A stretch of DNA of 64,000 nucleotides from Micromonospora peucetia (GCF_900091625.1 NZ_FMIC01000002.1:1302001-1366000); one strand, 5' to 3'; shown: positions 47,244 through 55,605, counted from the stretch's first letter. Translations and numbers: made by a program. The notes: generated from the sequence alone by a model not told the origin.

Positions 47244-47792
47244 CCTTGTCCCCTTCGAAGGGTGGCGATGGAGTTCGGCACAGCATGCCTTATGGAGTGT
47301 TAAGGCGAGGCCTGGGGCGCGTGGCGTGCGGAAATGTCACACCCGCCACAACCGAGGGGAGACGCAATGAGCGGCGGGGCCCTCCCCGGCACCCGCCGCC
47401 CACGCTCTGATGGGGAAGATTCTGCCGCACGACAAGGCGAATCGAACAGAGACCGAGGTCACATTTACCTTTTCGTAACACTACTCTCCGTGAGCGACCG
47501 ACCGAACGCCGGCGATCTCCGCATACCGGATAGCCGCTTGTCAAGCGCCTGATTGCTTATTTGACCCGGCCAATCGTGTCGATCTCAATGGAAGCGCTCC
47601 CATTACGGCTGGTCACGCAAATGCGTCATGCACTTGCGTACCGCAACGGCACAACCGGAACAACTTCGGTCGATGGGAGCGCGACCGCCCCACGGCGTGA
47701 CGAGCACGTTTCGGCGGAGGTGGGCCGGGAATTCCACGTGGTACGCCCTGGTTCCACCTGACGTAGCTATTCCGCGCCGATCGGAGACTTTC
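47244..47792. other. Non-coding region between MaoC and thioredoxin genes
   Basis: About 550 bases of lower GC with no gene. It contains TGGAAGCGCTCCCA (47589-47602), a palindromic LacI-like site, and nearby ACGCAAATGCGT and TTGCG-TAC-CGCAA inverted repeats (around 47616-47650). It is probably control DNA for the thioredoxin gene or for the divergent MaoC gene. Confidence 0.45.
47589..47602. promoter_or_regulatory. LacI/CebR-like operator TGGAAGCGCTCCCA
   Basis: Differs by one base from the perfect palindrome TGGGAGCGCTCCCA known for CebR-type (cellobiose) repressors in actinomycetes. It lies about 190 bases before the thioredoxin start; no sugar-use gene is near, so its role is unclear. Confidence 0.4.
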
Positions 47793-48155
47793 ATGGCAAC
47801 CGTAGAGCTGACCACGGCAAACTTCGACGAGGTGACCGGCAGCGACGGCATCGTGCTGGTCGACTTCTGGGCCGACTGGTGCGGCCCGTGCAAGCGGTTC
47901 GCCCCGGTCTACGAGCGCTCCTCCGACAAGCACTCCGAGATCGTGTTCGGCAAGGTCGACACCGAGGCGCAGCAGGAGCTGGCCGCCAAGTTCAACGTCA
48001 GCTCGATCCCAACGATCATGGCGATCCGCGACGGCGTCATCGTCTTCGCCCAGCCCGGCGCCCTCCCCGAGTCCGCCCTGGAGAACCTGATCGAGCAGGT
48101 CCAGGCCCTCGACATGGACGACGTCCGCAAGAAGCTGGCCGGGCACAGCCACTGA
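47793..48155 (+). CDS. trxA: Thioredoxin
   Basis: A 120-residue cytoplasmic thiol-disulfide reductant. The active site VDFWADWCGPCKRFAPVYE has CGPC at residues 30-33; the cis-proline segment SSIPTIMAIRDGV is present. ATG 47793 gives the usual N-terminus. The gene stands alone with a strong terminator after it; no thioredoxin reductase is adjacent, so its reductase is encoded elsewhere. Downstream lie other redox-linked genes (HTTM and DCC proteins). Confidence 0.95.
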   Translation: MATVELTTANFDEVTGSDGIVLVDFWADWCGPCKRFAPVYERSSDKHSEIVFGKVDTEAQQELAAKFNVSSIPTIMAIRDGVIVFAQPGALPESALENLIEQVQALDMDDVRKKLAGHSH

Positions 48156-48168
48156 GCCGGAACGCCTC

Positions 48169-48202
48169 ACGACGGCCGGGCCCGAACGGGCCCGGCCGTC
48201 GT
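48169..48202 (+). terminator. Strong hairpin after trxA
   Basis: A perfect 15-bp GC-rich stem (48169-48183 with 48188-48202) with a GAAC loop, starting 13 bases past the stop codon. A clear factor-independent type terminator despite lacking a T-run. Confidence 0.85.
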
Positions 48203-48316
48203 CGCCTGCCCGCCGGCTGACCGGGAAGCGGCCCAGACCTCTGGCCCCCTGGGCAGCGCGAAGTGGCCGACGGAGGGACCCGGGGCGGGCGGTACATCCC
48301 GTATCGTCACGACCCG

Positions 48317-48757
48317 ATGGAAACCTTGACCACCCGCGGTCGCGCCGCCCGGCTCACCGCCACCGCCCTCGGTCTGGCCGTTCTGCTGGCCGGTACGGCC
48401 TGGGGCGCCGACGACCACTTCCCGTTCGGCCCGTTCCGGATGTACTCGACGTCCAACCCGTCGAACTCCCCCGCCCCGGACACCCGGGTCGAGGGCGTCG
48501 ACAGCACCGGAGCGGTCGTCGAACTGGGCGAGGGCGCCACAGGCATCCGCCGGGCCGAGATCGAGGGCCAGCAGAGCCGGTACGCCGCCGACCCCGAGCT
48601 GCTCACCGAGGTCGCCGACGCGTACGCCGAACGCCACCCGGACGCGGCGGAGCTGGTCGAGGTCCGCATCGTCATCCGCTGGCACGGCATCCGCGACGGG
48701 CGGCCCACCGGCCGCTTCACCGACGAGACCGTGGTCGCCTGGCAGGCGGACCGATGA
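48317..48757 (+). CDS. Small exported or membrane-anchored protein partnering an HTTM protein
   Basis: A 146-residue protein with an N-terminal hydrophobic segment (LTATALGLAVLLAGTAWG) that may be a signal peptide or anchor. The outside part starts ADDHFPFGPFRMYSTSNP, a motif (W..D..FP.GPF.MY) typical of short proteins encoded immediately before HTTM-domain genes, and ends VEVRIVIRWHGIRDGRPTGRFTDETVVAWQ. It overlaps the HTTM gene by ATGA, so the two are translated together. It may present or modify a substrate with the HTTM protein; no direct evidence. Confidence 0.75.
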   Translation: METLTTRGRAARLTATALGLAVLLAGTAWGADDHFPFGPFRMYSTSNPSNSPAPDTRVEGVDSTGAVVELGEGATGIRRAEIEGQQSRYAADPELLTEVADAYAERHPDAAELVEVRIVIRWHGIRDGRPTGRFTDETVVAWQADR

Positions 48758-49662
48758 GCCGCTGGTTGACCGAGCCGGTGCCCCGCGGCCGGGTGGCCGC
48801 CTTCCGCACCCTGATCTACCTCTTCGTCGCCGCCGACCTGGTCGTCTTCACCCCCTGGGTGCGCACCCGGGTGGCGGTGCCCGGCGAGCTCTACCAGCCG
48901 CTGCTGGTCGGCCGGCTACTGCCGCTGCCCACGCCCACCCCGACGCTGGTCGCCGCACTCTTCTGGGCCCTGCTGCTGCTCGCTCTGCTCGCCGCTACCG
49001 GCCGGGCGCCCCGGCTGCTCGGCTGGACGGTCTTCGCGCTCTACTTCGAGTGGATGATCATCGCGATGAGCTATGGAAAGGTCGACCATGACCGGTTCGG
49101 CCTGCTTGTCGCGCTGGCGGTGCTGCCCACCGTCGGCCGGGCCCGACACGGCGACGCCACCCGCACCGAGGCGGGTGGCTGGGCGCTGCGGGTCACCCAG
49201 ATCGCCGTCATCTGCACATACTTCCTGGCCGCCTGGGCCAAGTTCCGCTTCGGCGGGCTGGACTGGCTGACCGGCTCGGTGCTGGCCCGGGCGATCCTCC
49301 GACGCGGCACCGAACTGGCCGACCTGATCGCCTCGGTGCCGTACCTGCTGATCGTCGCCCAGTTCGGCATCATCGCGTTCGAGCTGTTCAGCCCGGTGAT
49401 CTTCCTGCTCAGGGAACGCTGGCGACTCGCCACGGTGGGCTTCTTCTACACGTTCCACCTGGTCACCATCGCGACCATCACGATCTCGTTCGCCCCGCAC
49501 CTGGCCGCGATGACCAGCTTCCTGCCACTGGAACGGGTCCGGCCGGTGGTCTGGGCACGCCGGCTGCTCACCCGCTGGCGGCGGGACGCCGCACCACCTG
49601 CCGGTATCGAGCCGGCACTCGCCGGTCAGGCGTCGGCGGCCGGGCGACCGGACGGTCCGTAG
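48754..49662 (+). CDS. HTTM (vitamin K-dependent carboxylase-like) membrane protein
   Basis: A 302-residue multi-helix protein of the HTTM family, related to the membrane part of vitamin K-dependent gamma-carboxylase. Helices are visible at VAAFRTLIYLFVAADLVVF, LVAALFWALLLLALLAATG, LLGWTVFALYFEWMIIAMSYGKVDHDRFG, VTQIAVICTYFLAAWAKFRFGG and VGFFYTFHLVTIATITISFAPHL. The YGK.DHDR and AKFRFGGLDWL segments are typical. The final ~35 residues are soluble. Its 3' end overlaps the convergent DCC gene by 37 bp. HTTM, DCC and the preceding small protein often travel together; the biochemical activity is unproven. Confidence 0.85.
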   Translation: MSRWLTEPVPRGRVAAFRTLIYLFVAADLVVFTPWVRTRVAVPGELYQPLLVGRLLPLPTPTPTLVAALFWALLLLALLAATGRAPRLLGWTVFALYFEWMIIAMSYGKVDHDRFGLLVALAVLPTVGRARHGDATRTEAGGWALRVTQIAVICTYFLAAWAKFRFGGLDWLTGSVLARAILRRGTELADLIASVPYLLIVAQFGIIAFELFSPVIFLLRERWRLATVGFFYTFHLVTIATITISFAPHLAAMTSFLPLERVRPVVWARRLLTRWRRDAAPPAGIEPALAGQASAAGRPDGP

Positions 49663-50045
49663 AGGCGCTCCCGCGCCTCCTGGGGCAGCGCGCAGGCGGC
49701 CGTGCCGCCGGGCAGCCGGTGCCGGTTGCGGGCCACCCAGCGGTACGCGGGCCAGGCGGCGGCGCGTACCGGGGGGAGCCTGAGGCCGGTGCCAGCGATC
49801 CGCCAGAGCGGGCCGCTGTCGCCGAGCAGCCTCGCGATCGCGTCGGGGCCGGCCGCGCGGGAACCGTCCGCGCCGACCCACTGCACCGCCTCCTCGCACT
49901 CGGCCTCGCTCAGGCCCAGCGCGTCGAGGTCGGCGAACTGCCACGGCACCACCCGGGTGCCGGTCGGAATACGCCGCTCGATGAACTCGGCGCACCGGGT
50001 GCAGAACGCGCAGTCCCCGTCGTAGACGAACGTCGACCTCTCCAT
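49626..50045 (-). CDS. DCC-family thiol-disulfide oxidoreductase (DUF393)
   Basis: A 139-residue protein with the family signature FVYDGDCAFCTRCAEFIERR (DGDCxxCxxC) near the N-terminus, FADLDALGLSEAECEEAVQWVGADG in the middle and a C-terminal amphipathic part. The DCC group is predicted to be thioredoxin-like. ATG 50045 is chosen; an in-frame ATG at 50060 would add MEDGG. It is convergent with and overlaps the HTTM gene, an arrangement consistent with joint evolution of these two families. Confidence 0.88.
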   Translation of the reverse strand: MERSTFVYDGDCAFCTRCAEFIERRIPTGTRVVPWQFADLDALGLSEAECEEAVQWVGADGSRAAGPDAIARLLGDSGPLWRIAGTGLRLPPVRAAAWPAYRWVARNRHRLPGGTAACALPQEARERLYGPSGRPAADA

Positions 50046-50121
50046 GCCTCCATCCTCCACCCGCCGACCGCGCGGCCGGCGGCGAGGTGGGCGGGAACAC
50101 GGCCGGCCGCTTGCGGCGCGC

Positions 50122-50137
50122 TCGTACGTGTGTTCGA
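50122..50137. promoter_or_regulatory. SOS (LexA) box TCGTACGTGTGTTCGA
   Basis: Matches the actinobacterial LexA consensus TCGAAC-N4-GTTCGA at 11 of 12 fixed positions. It lies 10 bases before the ATG of the Rv2578c-like radical SAM gene; the mycobacterial homologue is a known DNA-damage-inducible, LexA-controlled gene. The short distance suggests a leaderless or nearly leaderless transcript. Confidence 0.75.
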
Positions 50138-50146
50138 ATGAGGGCC

Positions 50147-51193
50147 ATGCGCTGGGACAACCTCACCGCTCCCCCGGATGAGGGAGTCCCCGATCGGGCA
50201 GCGCCAGCGACACCACCCCTGCCGCTGGCGCTGCCCGGCGCGGTCGCCCGCACCTTCGACACCCCGGGCTTCGCCGGCATGACCTTCTACGAGGTGCAGG
50301 CCAAGTCGATCATCAACAAGGTGCCCGGCACGTCCCGGGTCCCGTTCGAGTGGACGATCAACCCGTACCGGGGATGCAGTCATGCATGCAAATACTGCTT
50401 CGCGCGGAACAGTCACACCTATCTCGACCTGGACGCCGGGGCGGACTTCGACCGGAAGGTGATCGTCAAGGTCAACGCCGGTGAGCTGGTCCGGCGGGAG
50501 TTGGCCGCGCCGCGCTGGCGGGGCGCGCACGTCGCGATGGGCACCAATGTCGACTGCTACCAGCGGGCCGAGGGGCGCTACCAGCTCATGCCGCAGATCA
50601 TCGCGGCGCTGCGCGACTTCGCCAACCCGTTCTCGATCCTGACCAAGGGCACCCTGATCCTGCGGGACCTGCCGCTGCTGCGCCAGGCCGCCGAGGTCAC
50701 CCGGGTCGGTCTCTCCTTCTCGGTGGGCTTCGTCGACGAGCGGCTCTGGCACACGGTCGAGCCGGGCACCCCCAGCCCGCGGCGACGGCTGGACGCCGTA
50801 CGGGCGCTGACCGACGCCGGCTTCGACGTCGGGGTGCTGATGGCGCCGATCCTGCCCGGGCTCGGCGACGACGAGTCGGCGATCGACGCCACCGTCGCGG
50901 CGATCGCCGGCGCCGGGGCGACCAGCGTGACGCCGCTGGCGCTGCACCTGCGGCCCGGTGCCCGCGAGTGGTACGCGCACTGGCTCGGCCGCGAGTTCCC
51001 GCACCTGATCCCCCGATACCGCGAGCTCTACCACTCCGGCGCCTACGCCCCGCAGTCCTACCAGCGGGAGTTGACGGCGCGGGTGCGGATCGCGGCCCGT
51101 CGGCACGGCCTGCCCCGGGGCGAACGCGACGACGTTCGTCAGCCCGACCCCGCGCCCGCGCCGCCGCCCGCCGAGCAGCTCAGTCTCCTGTAG
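50147..51193 (+). CDS. Radical SAM protein, Rv2578c family
   Basis: A 348-residue radical SAM enzyme. The [4Fe-4S] cluster motif is CSHACKYC (Cys77, Cys81, Cys84), preceded by PFEWTINPYRG, which is typical of the Rv2578c/SplB-like group. GTNVDCYQRAEGRYQLMPQII, SILTKGTLILRDLPLL and GVLMAPILPGLGDDE are further conserved stretches. ATG 50147 (MRWDNLT) is favoured; an ATG at 50138 abuts the LexA box. The preceding SOS box indicates induction by DNA damage. The family resembles spore photoproduct lyase, so a DNA-repair role is plausible but not demonstrated. Confidence 0.92.
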   Translation: MRWDNLTAPPDEGVPDRAAPATPPLPLALPGAVARTFDTPGFAGMTFYEVQAKSIINKVPGTSRVPFEWTINPYRGCSHACKYCFARNSHTYLDLDAGADFDRKVIVKVNAGELVRRELAAPRWRGAHVAMGTNVDCYQRAEGRYQLMPQIIAALRDFANPFSILTKGTLILRDLPLLRQAAEVTRVGLSFSVGFVDERLWHTVEPGTPSPRRRLDAVRALTDAGFDVGVLMAPILPGLGDDESAIDATVAAIAGAGATSVTPLALHLRPGAREWYAHWLGREFPHLIPRYRELYHSGAYAPQSYQRELTARVRIAARRHGLPRGERDDVRQPDPAPAPPPAEQLSLL

Positions 51194-51216
51194 ACGACGG
51201 CCGATACGCTACCGCC

Positions 51217-51942
51217 GTGCGGGAGATGATCGATCGGGCGCTGCGCCGGCAGCGCATCGCGGCGGCGGTCGCGGTGGCCGCCGGGCTGCTCTGGGGCCTG
51301 GCGGCCAGGCGGGTGGAGAGCGCCGGTGCCGTCGCCCTGCTCACACTGGTGCCGATACTCGTGCTGCTGTGGGCCATGCTGCGCGCCTTCGGCAGGCCCG
51401 GCACCGGCGAGTTTCGGGTGGACGAGCGGGAGCACGCCTTCTTCGTCCCGCCCACAGGCCGGACGAGCTACCGCTGGATTGTGCTCGCCTTCGCCATTTA
51501 CACGACAACCAACCAGCTCGCCTCGGACCGGGAGGGGCTGTGGTGGCTCTACCCGAGCCTCACCGGCCCGCTCGCCGTGGTGCTGGCGGTCGCCCTCTGG
51601 CGCCGGGTGCCGAGTGTCGCGCTGACCCCGACCGGGATCAGCGCCGGCGATCCACTGCGGCACCTCTGGGTGCCGTGGGAGGCCCTGGACCCGGCGGGTC
51701 CGGGCGGTTCCTACCGGCAGTCCGGTCACCTGCGGCTGCCGGTGCGCAACCGGAATCTGGTCCGGCAACGGGGGATCGCCTCGCGCCGTCACACCGTCGT
51801 CGAGACCAGCGAGCTGGACGTCACGCCGGAACTGCTGGCCGGTGCGATCCGGCACTACGCCACGCATCCCGAGCACCGAGCGGCGATCGGCACGCCGCAG
51901 GAGCACGCCCGACTGCGTACTGCACTCGCGGGCGACGGCTGA
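51217..51942 (+). CDS. Membrane protein with PH-like C-terminal domain, hypothetical
   Basis: A 241-residue protein with four membrane helices (IAAAVAVAAGLLWGLAA, AVALLTLVPILVLLWAML, WIVLAFAIYTTTNQL, LTGPLAVVLAVALW) and a cytoplasmic C-terminal segment (VALTPTGISAGDPLRHLWVPWEALDPAGPGG) with the L-T..GI......VPW..L pattern seen in bacterial PH-like YcxB/DUF families. GTG 51217 follows the radical SAM stop by 23 bp, so the genes may be co-transcribed. The next gene starts 22 bp downstream. Confidence 0.75.
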   Translation: MREMIDRALRRQRIAAAVAVAAGLLWGLAARRVESAGAVALLTLVPILVLLWAMLRAFGRPGTGEFRVDEREHAFFVPPTGRTSYRWIVLAFAIYTTTNQLASDREGLWWLYPSLTGPLAVVLAVALWRRVPSVALTPTGISAGDPLRHLWVPWEALDPAGPGGSYRQSGHLRLPVRNRNLVRQRGIASRRHTVVETSELDVTPELLAGAIRHYATHPEHRAAIGTPQEHARLRTALAGDG

Positions 51943-51964
51943 GCGGCGGGGTTACAGTCGGCGG

Positions 51965-52372
51965 GTGCGCTCCGCTCAGCAGATCCTCGCCGACTCCGCC
52001 GTGATCGCCGTCGTGGGCGCGTCCCGCGACCCGCGCAAGGCCGCGCACAGCGTGCCGGCGCAGATGCAGCGGTACGGCTGGCGGATCATCCCGGTGAACC
52101 CGACGGCCCACGAACTGTTCGGCGAGCGGGTCTACCGCTCCCTGGCCGAAATCCCGCACCCGGTGGACCTGGTCGACGTGTTCCGGCCGGCCCACGACGC
52201 GGTCGACGTGGTGCGCGAGGCGGTGGCGATCGGCGCTCCCGCGGTCTGGTTACAGCTCGGCATCGTCTCGCCCGAGGCGCGGCGGATCGCCACGGAGGCG
52301 GGCATCGACTACGTCGAGGATCGCTGCCTGATCGTCGAGCGCGCCGCCGGCGGCCTGACCCGACTGGGCTGA
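51965..52372 (+). CDS. CoA-binding Rossmann-fold protein (YccU-like)
   Basis: A 135-residue single-domain CoA-binding protein. IAVVGASRDPRKAAHSVPAQMQRYGWRIIPVNPT contains the dinucleotide-type loop (V-G-A-S-R-D-P-x-K), followed by VDLVDVFRPAHDAVDVVREAV and GAPAVWLQLGIVSPEARRIATEAGIDYVEDRCLIVE, the family's C-terminal signature. GTG 51965 starts this frame cleanly. Known structures of the family bind CoA, but the reaction is unknown. Last gene of a run of three in the same direction. Confidence 0.92.
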   Translation: MRSAQQILADSAVIAVVGASRDPRKAAHSVPAQMQRYGWRIIPVNPTAHELFGERVYRSLAEIPHPVDLVDVFRPAHDAVDVVREAVAIGAPAVWLQLGIVSPEARRIATEAGIDYVEDRCLIVERAAGGLTRLG

Positions 52373-52415
52373 GCGGACGTACGGCCGGCGGGCGGCGTCG
52401 GTGCCGTCGGGTCGG

Positions 52416-52561
52416 CCCTGTCGAGCTGATGTCGTAAACGACTCACGCTCGTACGCGCGGGTGATGTCGTGGACGACTCAGGCTCGTACGCGCGGGTGAT
52501 GTCGTGGACCACTCACGCTCGTACGCGCGGGTGATGTCGTAGACGATTCAGCTCGACAGGG
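52416..52561. repeat. 3.5 tandem 35-bp repeats bounded by 14-bp inverted ends
   Basis: Three full 35-bp units beginning GATGTCGT (52428-52462, 52463-52497, 52498-52532) and an 18-bp partial unit. Each contains a small palindrome, GTCGT-NN-ACGAC, and CGTACG. The whole block is framed by CCCTGTCGAGCTGA (52416-52429) and its exact complement (52548-52561). It lies between the convergent ends of the CoA-binding and acyl-CoA dehydrogenase genes. No spacers and no coding potential. Confidence 0.85.
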
Positions 52562-52612
52562 GCCGGATGGCGGCACCGGTGGTGGGCCGGCGCCGCCAGC
52601 GCGGCGAAGGCG

Positions 52613-53809
52613 TCAGAGCTTGTACTCCTTGAGCAGGCCGCGGGAAATGATGGTCTTCTGGATCTCCGAGGTGCCCTCGCCGATGAGCAGGAACGGGGCC
52701 TCCCGCATCAGCCGCTCGATCTCGTACTCCTTGGAGTAGCCATAGCCGCCGTGGATGCGGAACGCCTCCTGGACGACCTCGGCGCAGTATTCCGAGGCGA
52801 GCAGCTTCGCCATCCCGGCCTCGACGTCGTTGCGCTGGCCGGCGTCCTTGAGCCGGGCCGCGTTGACCATGAGCGAGTGGGCGGCCTCGATCTTGGTGCC
52901 CATCTCGGCGAGCTTGAAGGCGATGGCCTGGTGCTTCGCGATCGGCTGACCGAAGGTGCGGCGCTGCTGGGCGTACGCGACGGCGAGCTCGAAGGCCCGG
53001 ATGGAGATGCCGCAGGCGCGGGCGGCCACGTTGACCCGGCCGACCTCGATGCCGTCCATCATCTGGTAGAAGCCGCGGCCGACCTTCTCCGCGCCGCCGA
53101 GGACGGCGGAGTCGGGGACGGTCACCCCGTCGAGCACCATCTCGGTGGTCTCGACACCCTTGTAGCCCATCTTGTCGATCTTGCCGGGGATGGTCAGGCC
53201 GGGCGCGGTCTCGCCAAAGCCGGGCTCCTTCTCCAGCAGGAAGGTGCTCATGTTGCCGTAGACGGAGTCGGCGCCGGTGTCGGTCCGAACCAGGGTTGCC
53301 ACCACCGAGGAGTACGCCCCGTTGGTCAGCCACATCTTCTGCCCGTTGATCACGAACCGGTCGCCGTCACGGACGGCCTTCGACTTGATCGCGGAGACGT
53401 CGGAGCCGCACTCGGGTTCTGACATCGAGAAGGCGCCGCGCACCTCGCCGGTGGCCATCCTCGGCAGCAGCCGGGTCTTCTGCTCGGCGGAGCCGTGCTG
53501 GGAGATCAGGTACGCCACGATGAAGTGGGTGTTGACGATGCCGGAGATCGACATCCAGCCCCGGGACAGCTCCTCGACCACCAGCGCGTAGGTGAGCAGG
53601 GACTCGCCGAGCCCGCCGTACTCCTCGTCGATGGTGAGGCCGAAGAGGCCCATCTCGCGCATCCCGTCGAGGATGGCGCTCGGGTACTCGTCGGCGTGTT
53701 CCAGCCGCTGCGCGTGCGGGATGATCTCCTTGTCGGCGAACTCCCGGACGGTTTCCAGGATCGACCGCTGCACATCGGTCAGGCCGGGCGTCTGGGCGAG
53801 TCGGGCCAT
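52613..53809 (-). CDS. Acyl-CoA dehydrogenase
   Basis: A 398-residue FAD enzyme that introduces a 2,3-double bond into acyl-CoA. Landmarks: AFSMSEPECGSDVSAIKSKAVRDGD (FAD-binding), WLTNGAYSSVVATLVR, GRVNVAARACGISIRAFELAVAYAQQRRTFGQPI (ACAD signature), IHGGYGYSKEYEIERLMREA, and LLIGEGTSEIQKTIISRGLL, where the Glu of GEGT is the usual catalytic base. It resembles the acyl-CoA dehydrogenase encoded in the Streptomyces ethylmalonyl-CoA gene set, but is also close to isobutyryl- and short-branched-chain enzymes. Length is normal. It is convergent with the repeat block and divergent from the Pro-rich membrane protein gene. Confidence 0.93.
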   Translation of the reverse strand: MARLAQTPGLTDVQRSILETVREFADKEIIPHAQRLEHADEYPSAILDGMREMGLFGLTIDEEYGGLGESLLTYALVVEELSRGWMSISGIVNTHFIVAYLISQHGSAEQKTRLLPRMATGEVRGAFSMSEPECGSDVSAIKSKAVRDGDRFVINGQKMWLTNGAYSSVVATLVRTDTGADSVYGNMSTFLLEKEPGFGETAPGLTIPGKIDKMGYKGVETTEMVLDGVTVPDSAVLGGAEKVGRGFYQMMDGIEVGRVNVAARACGISIRAFELAVAYAQQRRTFGQPIAKHQAIAFKLAEMGTKIEAAHSLMVNAARLKDAGQRNDVEAGMAKLLASEYCAEVVQEAFRIHGGYGYSKEYEIERLMREAPFLLIGEGTSEIQKTIISRGLLKEYKL

Positions 53810-53983
53810 CTCAGCCTCCGGGTGGTCGGCGCCTTACTCATGGGTAACTGAACGCCTGGTCAGTATTGGCCGCTCGGCGGTCGAGGCCAAGGTGACCAGT
53901 CCACACAACCGCTGTGAAAAGGTTCACCGCTGCGGGTAGCGTCCGGCAAGAGGGACGCGATCCGCCACCGGCAGGAGGAGACC

Positions 53984-54568
53984 GTGAGCCAGCCACCGCC
54001 GTCGGGCCCGCCCGATCCGGACCGGCCGCCGTCGCCCTGGGAGCCCCCGGAGGGACACGACCCGTCGAGGTACGAGCCGCCCTCGGAGCCGCCGCCCACC
54101 CCCGAGCCGCCGTCATACGGCCCACCCGGGCACGAACAGCCAGCGTACGGGCAGCCGGCGCACGAGCAGCCCAGCTACGGGCAGCCCGGCTACGAACAGC
54201 CGGCGTACGGGCAGCCCAGCTACGAACGGCCCGGGGAGCCGCCGCACGGGCAGCAGTGGGGGCACCAGCCCCCGTACACCCCGCAGGTGCCCTACGGGCA
54301 GTACGGCCCGCCGTCCTCCGGTCCCCGGCCGGGCGGGACGAACGTGCTGGCCATCCTCTCGCTGGTCTTCGCGTTCGTCTTCTCCCCGGCCGGCATCGTC
54401 CTCGGGCACCTGGCCAAACGGCAGATCCGCACCACCGGCGAGGAGGGCGACCAGCTCGCCACCTGGGGCCTCATCCTCAGCTACGTCATCACCGGGCTCG
54501 GCCTGCTGGCCTGCTGCGGCTGGATCGCGCTGGTCGCCATAGCCGGTAACAGCGGCAACAGCTACTGA
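53984..54568 (+). CDS. Proline/Tyr-rich DUF4190-type membrane protein
   Basis: A 194-residue protein. The first ~115 residues are Pro/Tyr/Gly/Gln-rich, with imperfect repeats such as GQPAYGQPAHEQPSYGQPGY. Two membrane helices follow (NVLAILSLVFAFVFSPAGIVLGHLAKRQIRTTGEEG and LATWGLILSYVITGLGLLACCGWIALV), joined by the conserved DUF4190 loop LGH.A..QI..TGE.G. GTG 53984 has AGGAGGAG upstream. A second member of the same type lies at 55606-56136, flanking the SDR gene. Function unknown; a role in envelope organisation is often supposed. Confidence 0.88.
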   Translation: MSQPPPSGPPDPDRPPSPWEPPEGHDPSRYEPPSEPPPTPEPPSYGPPGHEQPAYGQPAHEQPSYGQPGYEQPAYGQPSYERPGEPPHGQQWGHQPPYTPQVPYGQYGPPSSGPRPGGTNVLAILSLVFAFVFSPAGIVLGHLAKRQIRTTGEEGDQLATWGLILSYVITGLGLLACCGWIALVAIAGNSGNSY

Positions 54569-54577
54569 CACCCCCGA

Positions 54578-55333
54578 TCAGCGGAACTGCGCCTCCCGGA
54601 CACTGTTGCCGCCGTCCACCACCAGCATCTGCCCGGTGATGTACGAGGCAGCCGGCGAGCAGAGGAAGGCAATCGCCGCGGCCACCTCGTCCGGCGTGCC
54701 GGGGCGGCCCACGGGGGTGCCCAGGCCCTGCCTGATCTCCGCCACCGTGGAGGCCGCGGTGTGGATGGTGCCCGGCGCGACCGCGTTGACGGTCACCCCG
54801 TCGGCGATCATCTCCATCGCCAGCGCCCGGGTCAGCCCGACCACGCCCGCCTTGGCCGCCGCGTAGGCCGCCTCGGTCGGCAGTGCGTTGACCGGCCCAG
54901 CGGTGGCCGCCAGGTTGACGATCCGCCCCCAGCCCCGCTCGGCCATGCCGCCGATGAAGGCCCGGCTGCACAGGAACACGGTGGTGAGGTTCCGGTCGAT
55001 CTCACCGCGCCACTCGTCGTAGCTGAGCTGGGCCACCGGGCGCAGCACCTCGGGGCTGGCCCGGCTGGCCAGCCCGGCGTTGTTGACCAGCACCTCCACG
55101 TCGCCGAGTTGCTCGGCGACCGCGTCGGCGAGCGCGCCCACCTCCGACTCGTCGGTGAGGTCGGCGACGAAGCCGGTCACGCCCAACTCGCCGGCGCGTT
55201 CATGGATGCGTCGGGTGGTGGAGACGATGGCCACCCGGGCGCCGAGGTCGGCCAACCGGCGGGCCGTCGCGTACCCGATGCCGTCCGGGCTGCCCGCCCC
55301 GGTGACCAGGGCGACCTTCCCGTCGAGCCGCAT
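54578..55333 (-). CDS. Short-chain dehydrogenase/reductase
   Basis: A 251-residue SDR with the coenzyme loop [32 protein letters not shown], catalytic Ser in [11 protein letters not shown] and the Tyr-Lys pair in [20 protein letters not shown], ending with [13 protein letters not shown]. It probably reduces or oxidises a hydroxyacyl or alcohol substrate with NAD(P)H. ATG 55333 ([12 protein letters not shown]) is the standard start; the open frame continues upstream to beyond 55483 with low-complexity sequence and is not used. It ends 9 bp from the end of the Pro/Tyr-rich gene on the other strand. Confidence 0.93.
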   Translation of the reverse strand: MRLDGKVALVTGAGSPDGIGYATARRLADLGARVAIVSTTRRIHERAGELGVTGFVADLTDESEVGALADAVAEQLGDVEVLVNNAGLASRASPEVLRPVAQLSYDEWRGEIDRNLTTVFLCSRAFIGGMAERGWGRIVNLAATAGPVNALPTEAAYAAAKAGVVGLTRALAMEMIADGVTVNAVAPGTIHTAASTVAEIRQGLGTPVGRPGTPDEVAAAIAFLCSPAASYITGQMLVVDGGNSVREAQFR

Positions 55334-55605
55334 GGTCACCGGGTCCGGCAGCGGCGCCGGCTCGTCGGTGCCGTCGGTGCCCGCCGGGGCGGTGGCGCGG
55401 GTACGCCGGGCCAGGCCGGGGCGGCTCGCGTCCCGTCTCGGTCGACTGCCGGAACGGTCCGCGGCTCGCGCGTCAATCACCATGCCAGAATCCTGCCCGC
55501 TTCCCGGGGCCCGGGCAACGCGGCACACCCGGTGGCGACGCACCGGGGTCTGGGCAGGGCTCACTACCCTGACGGGCAGCACCCCGCACCCAACGGAGCA
55601 GACAG

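Noticed and set aside
47561..47761. A 66-codon gene before thioredoxin
   Set aside because: It runs across palindromic regulatory-looking DNA, has no ribosome site and no protein-like pattern.
52428..52550. A CRISPR array made of the 35-bp repeats
   Set aside because: The units are directly adjacent with no spacers, the array has only 3.5 copies, and no cas genes are in the window.
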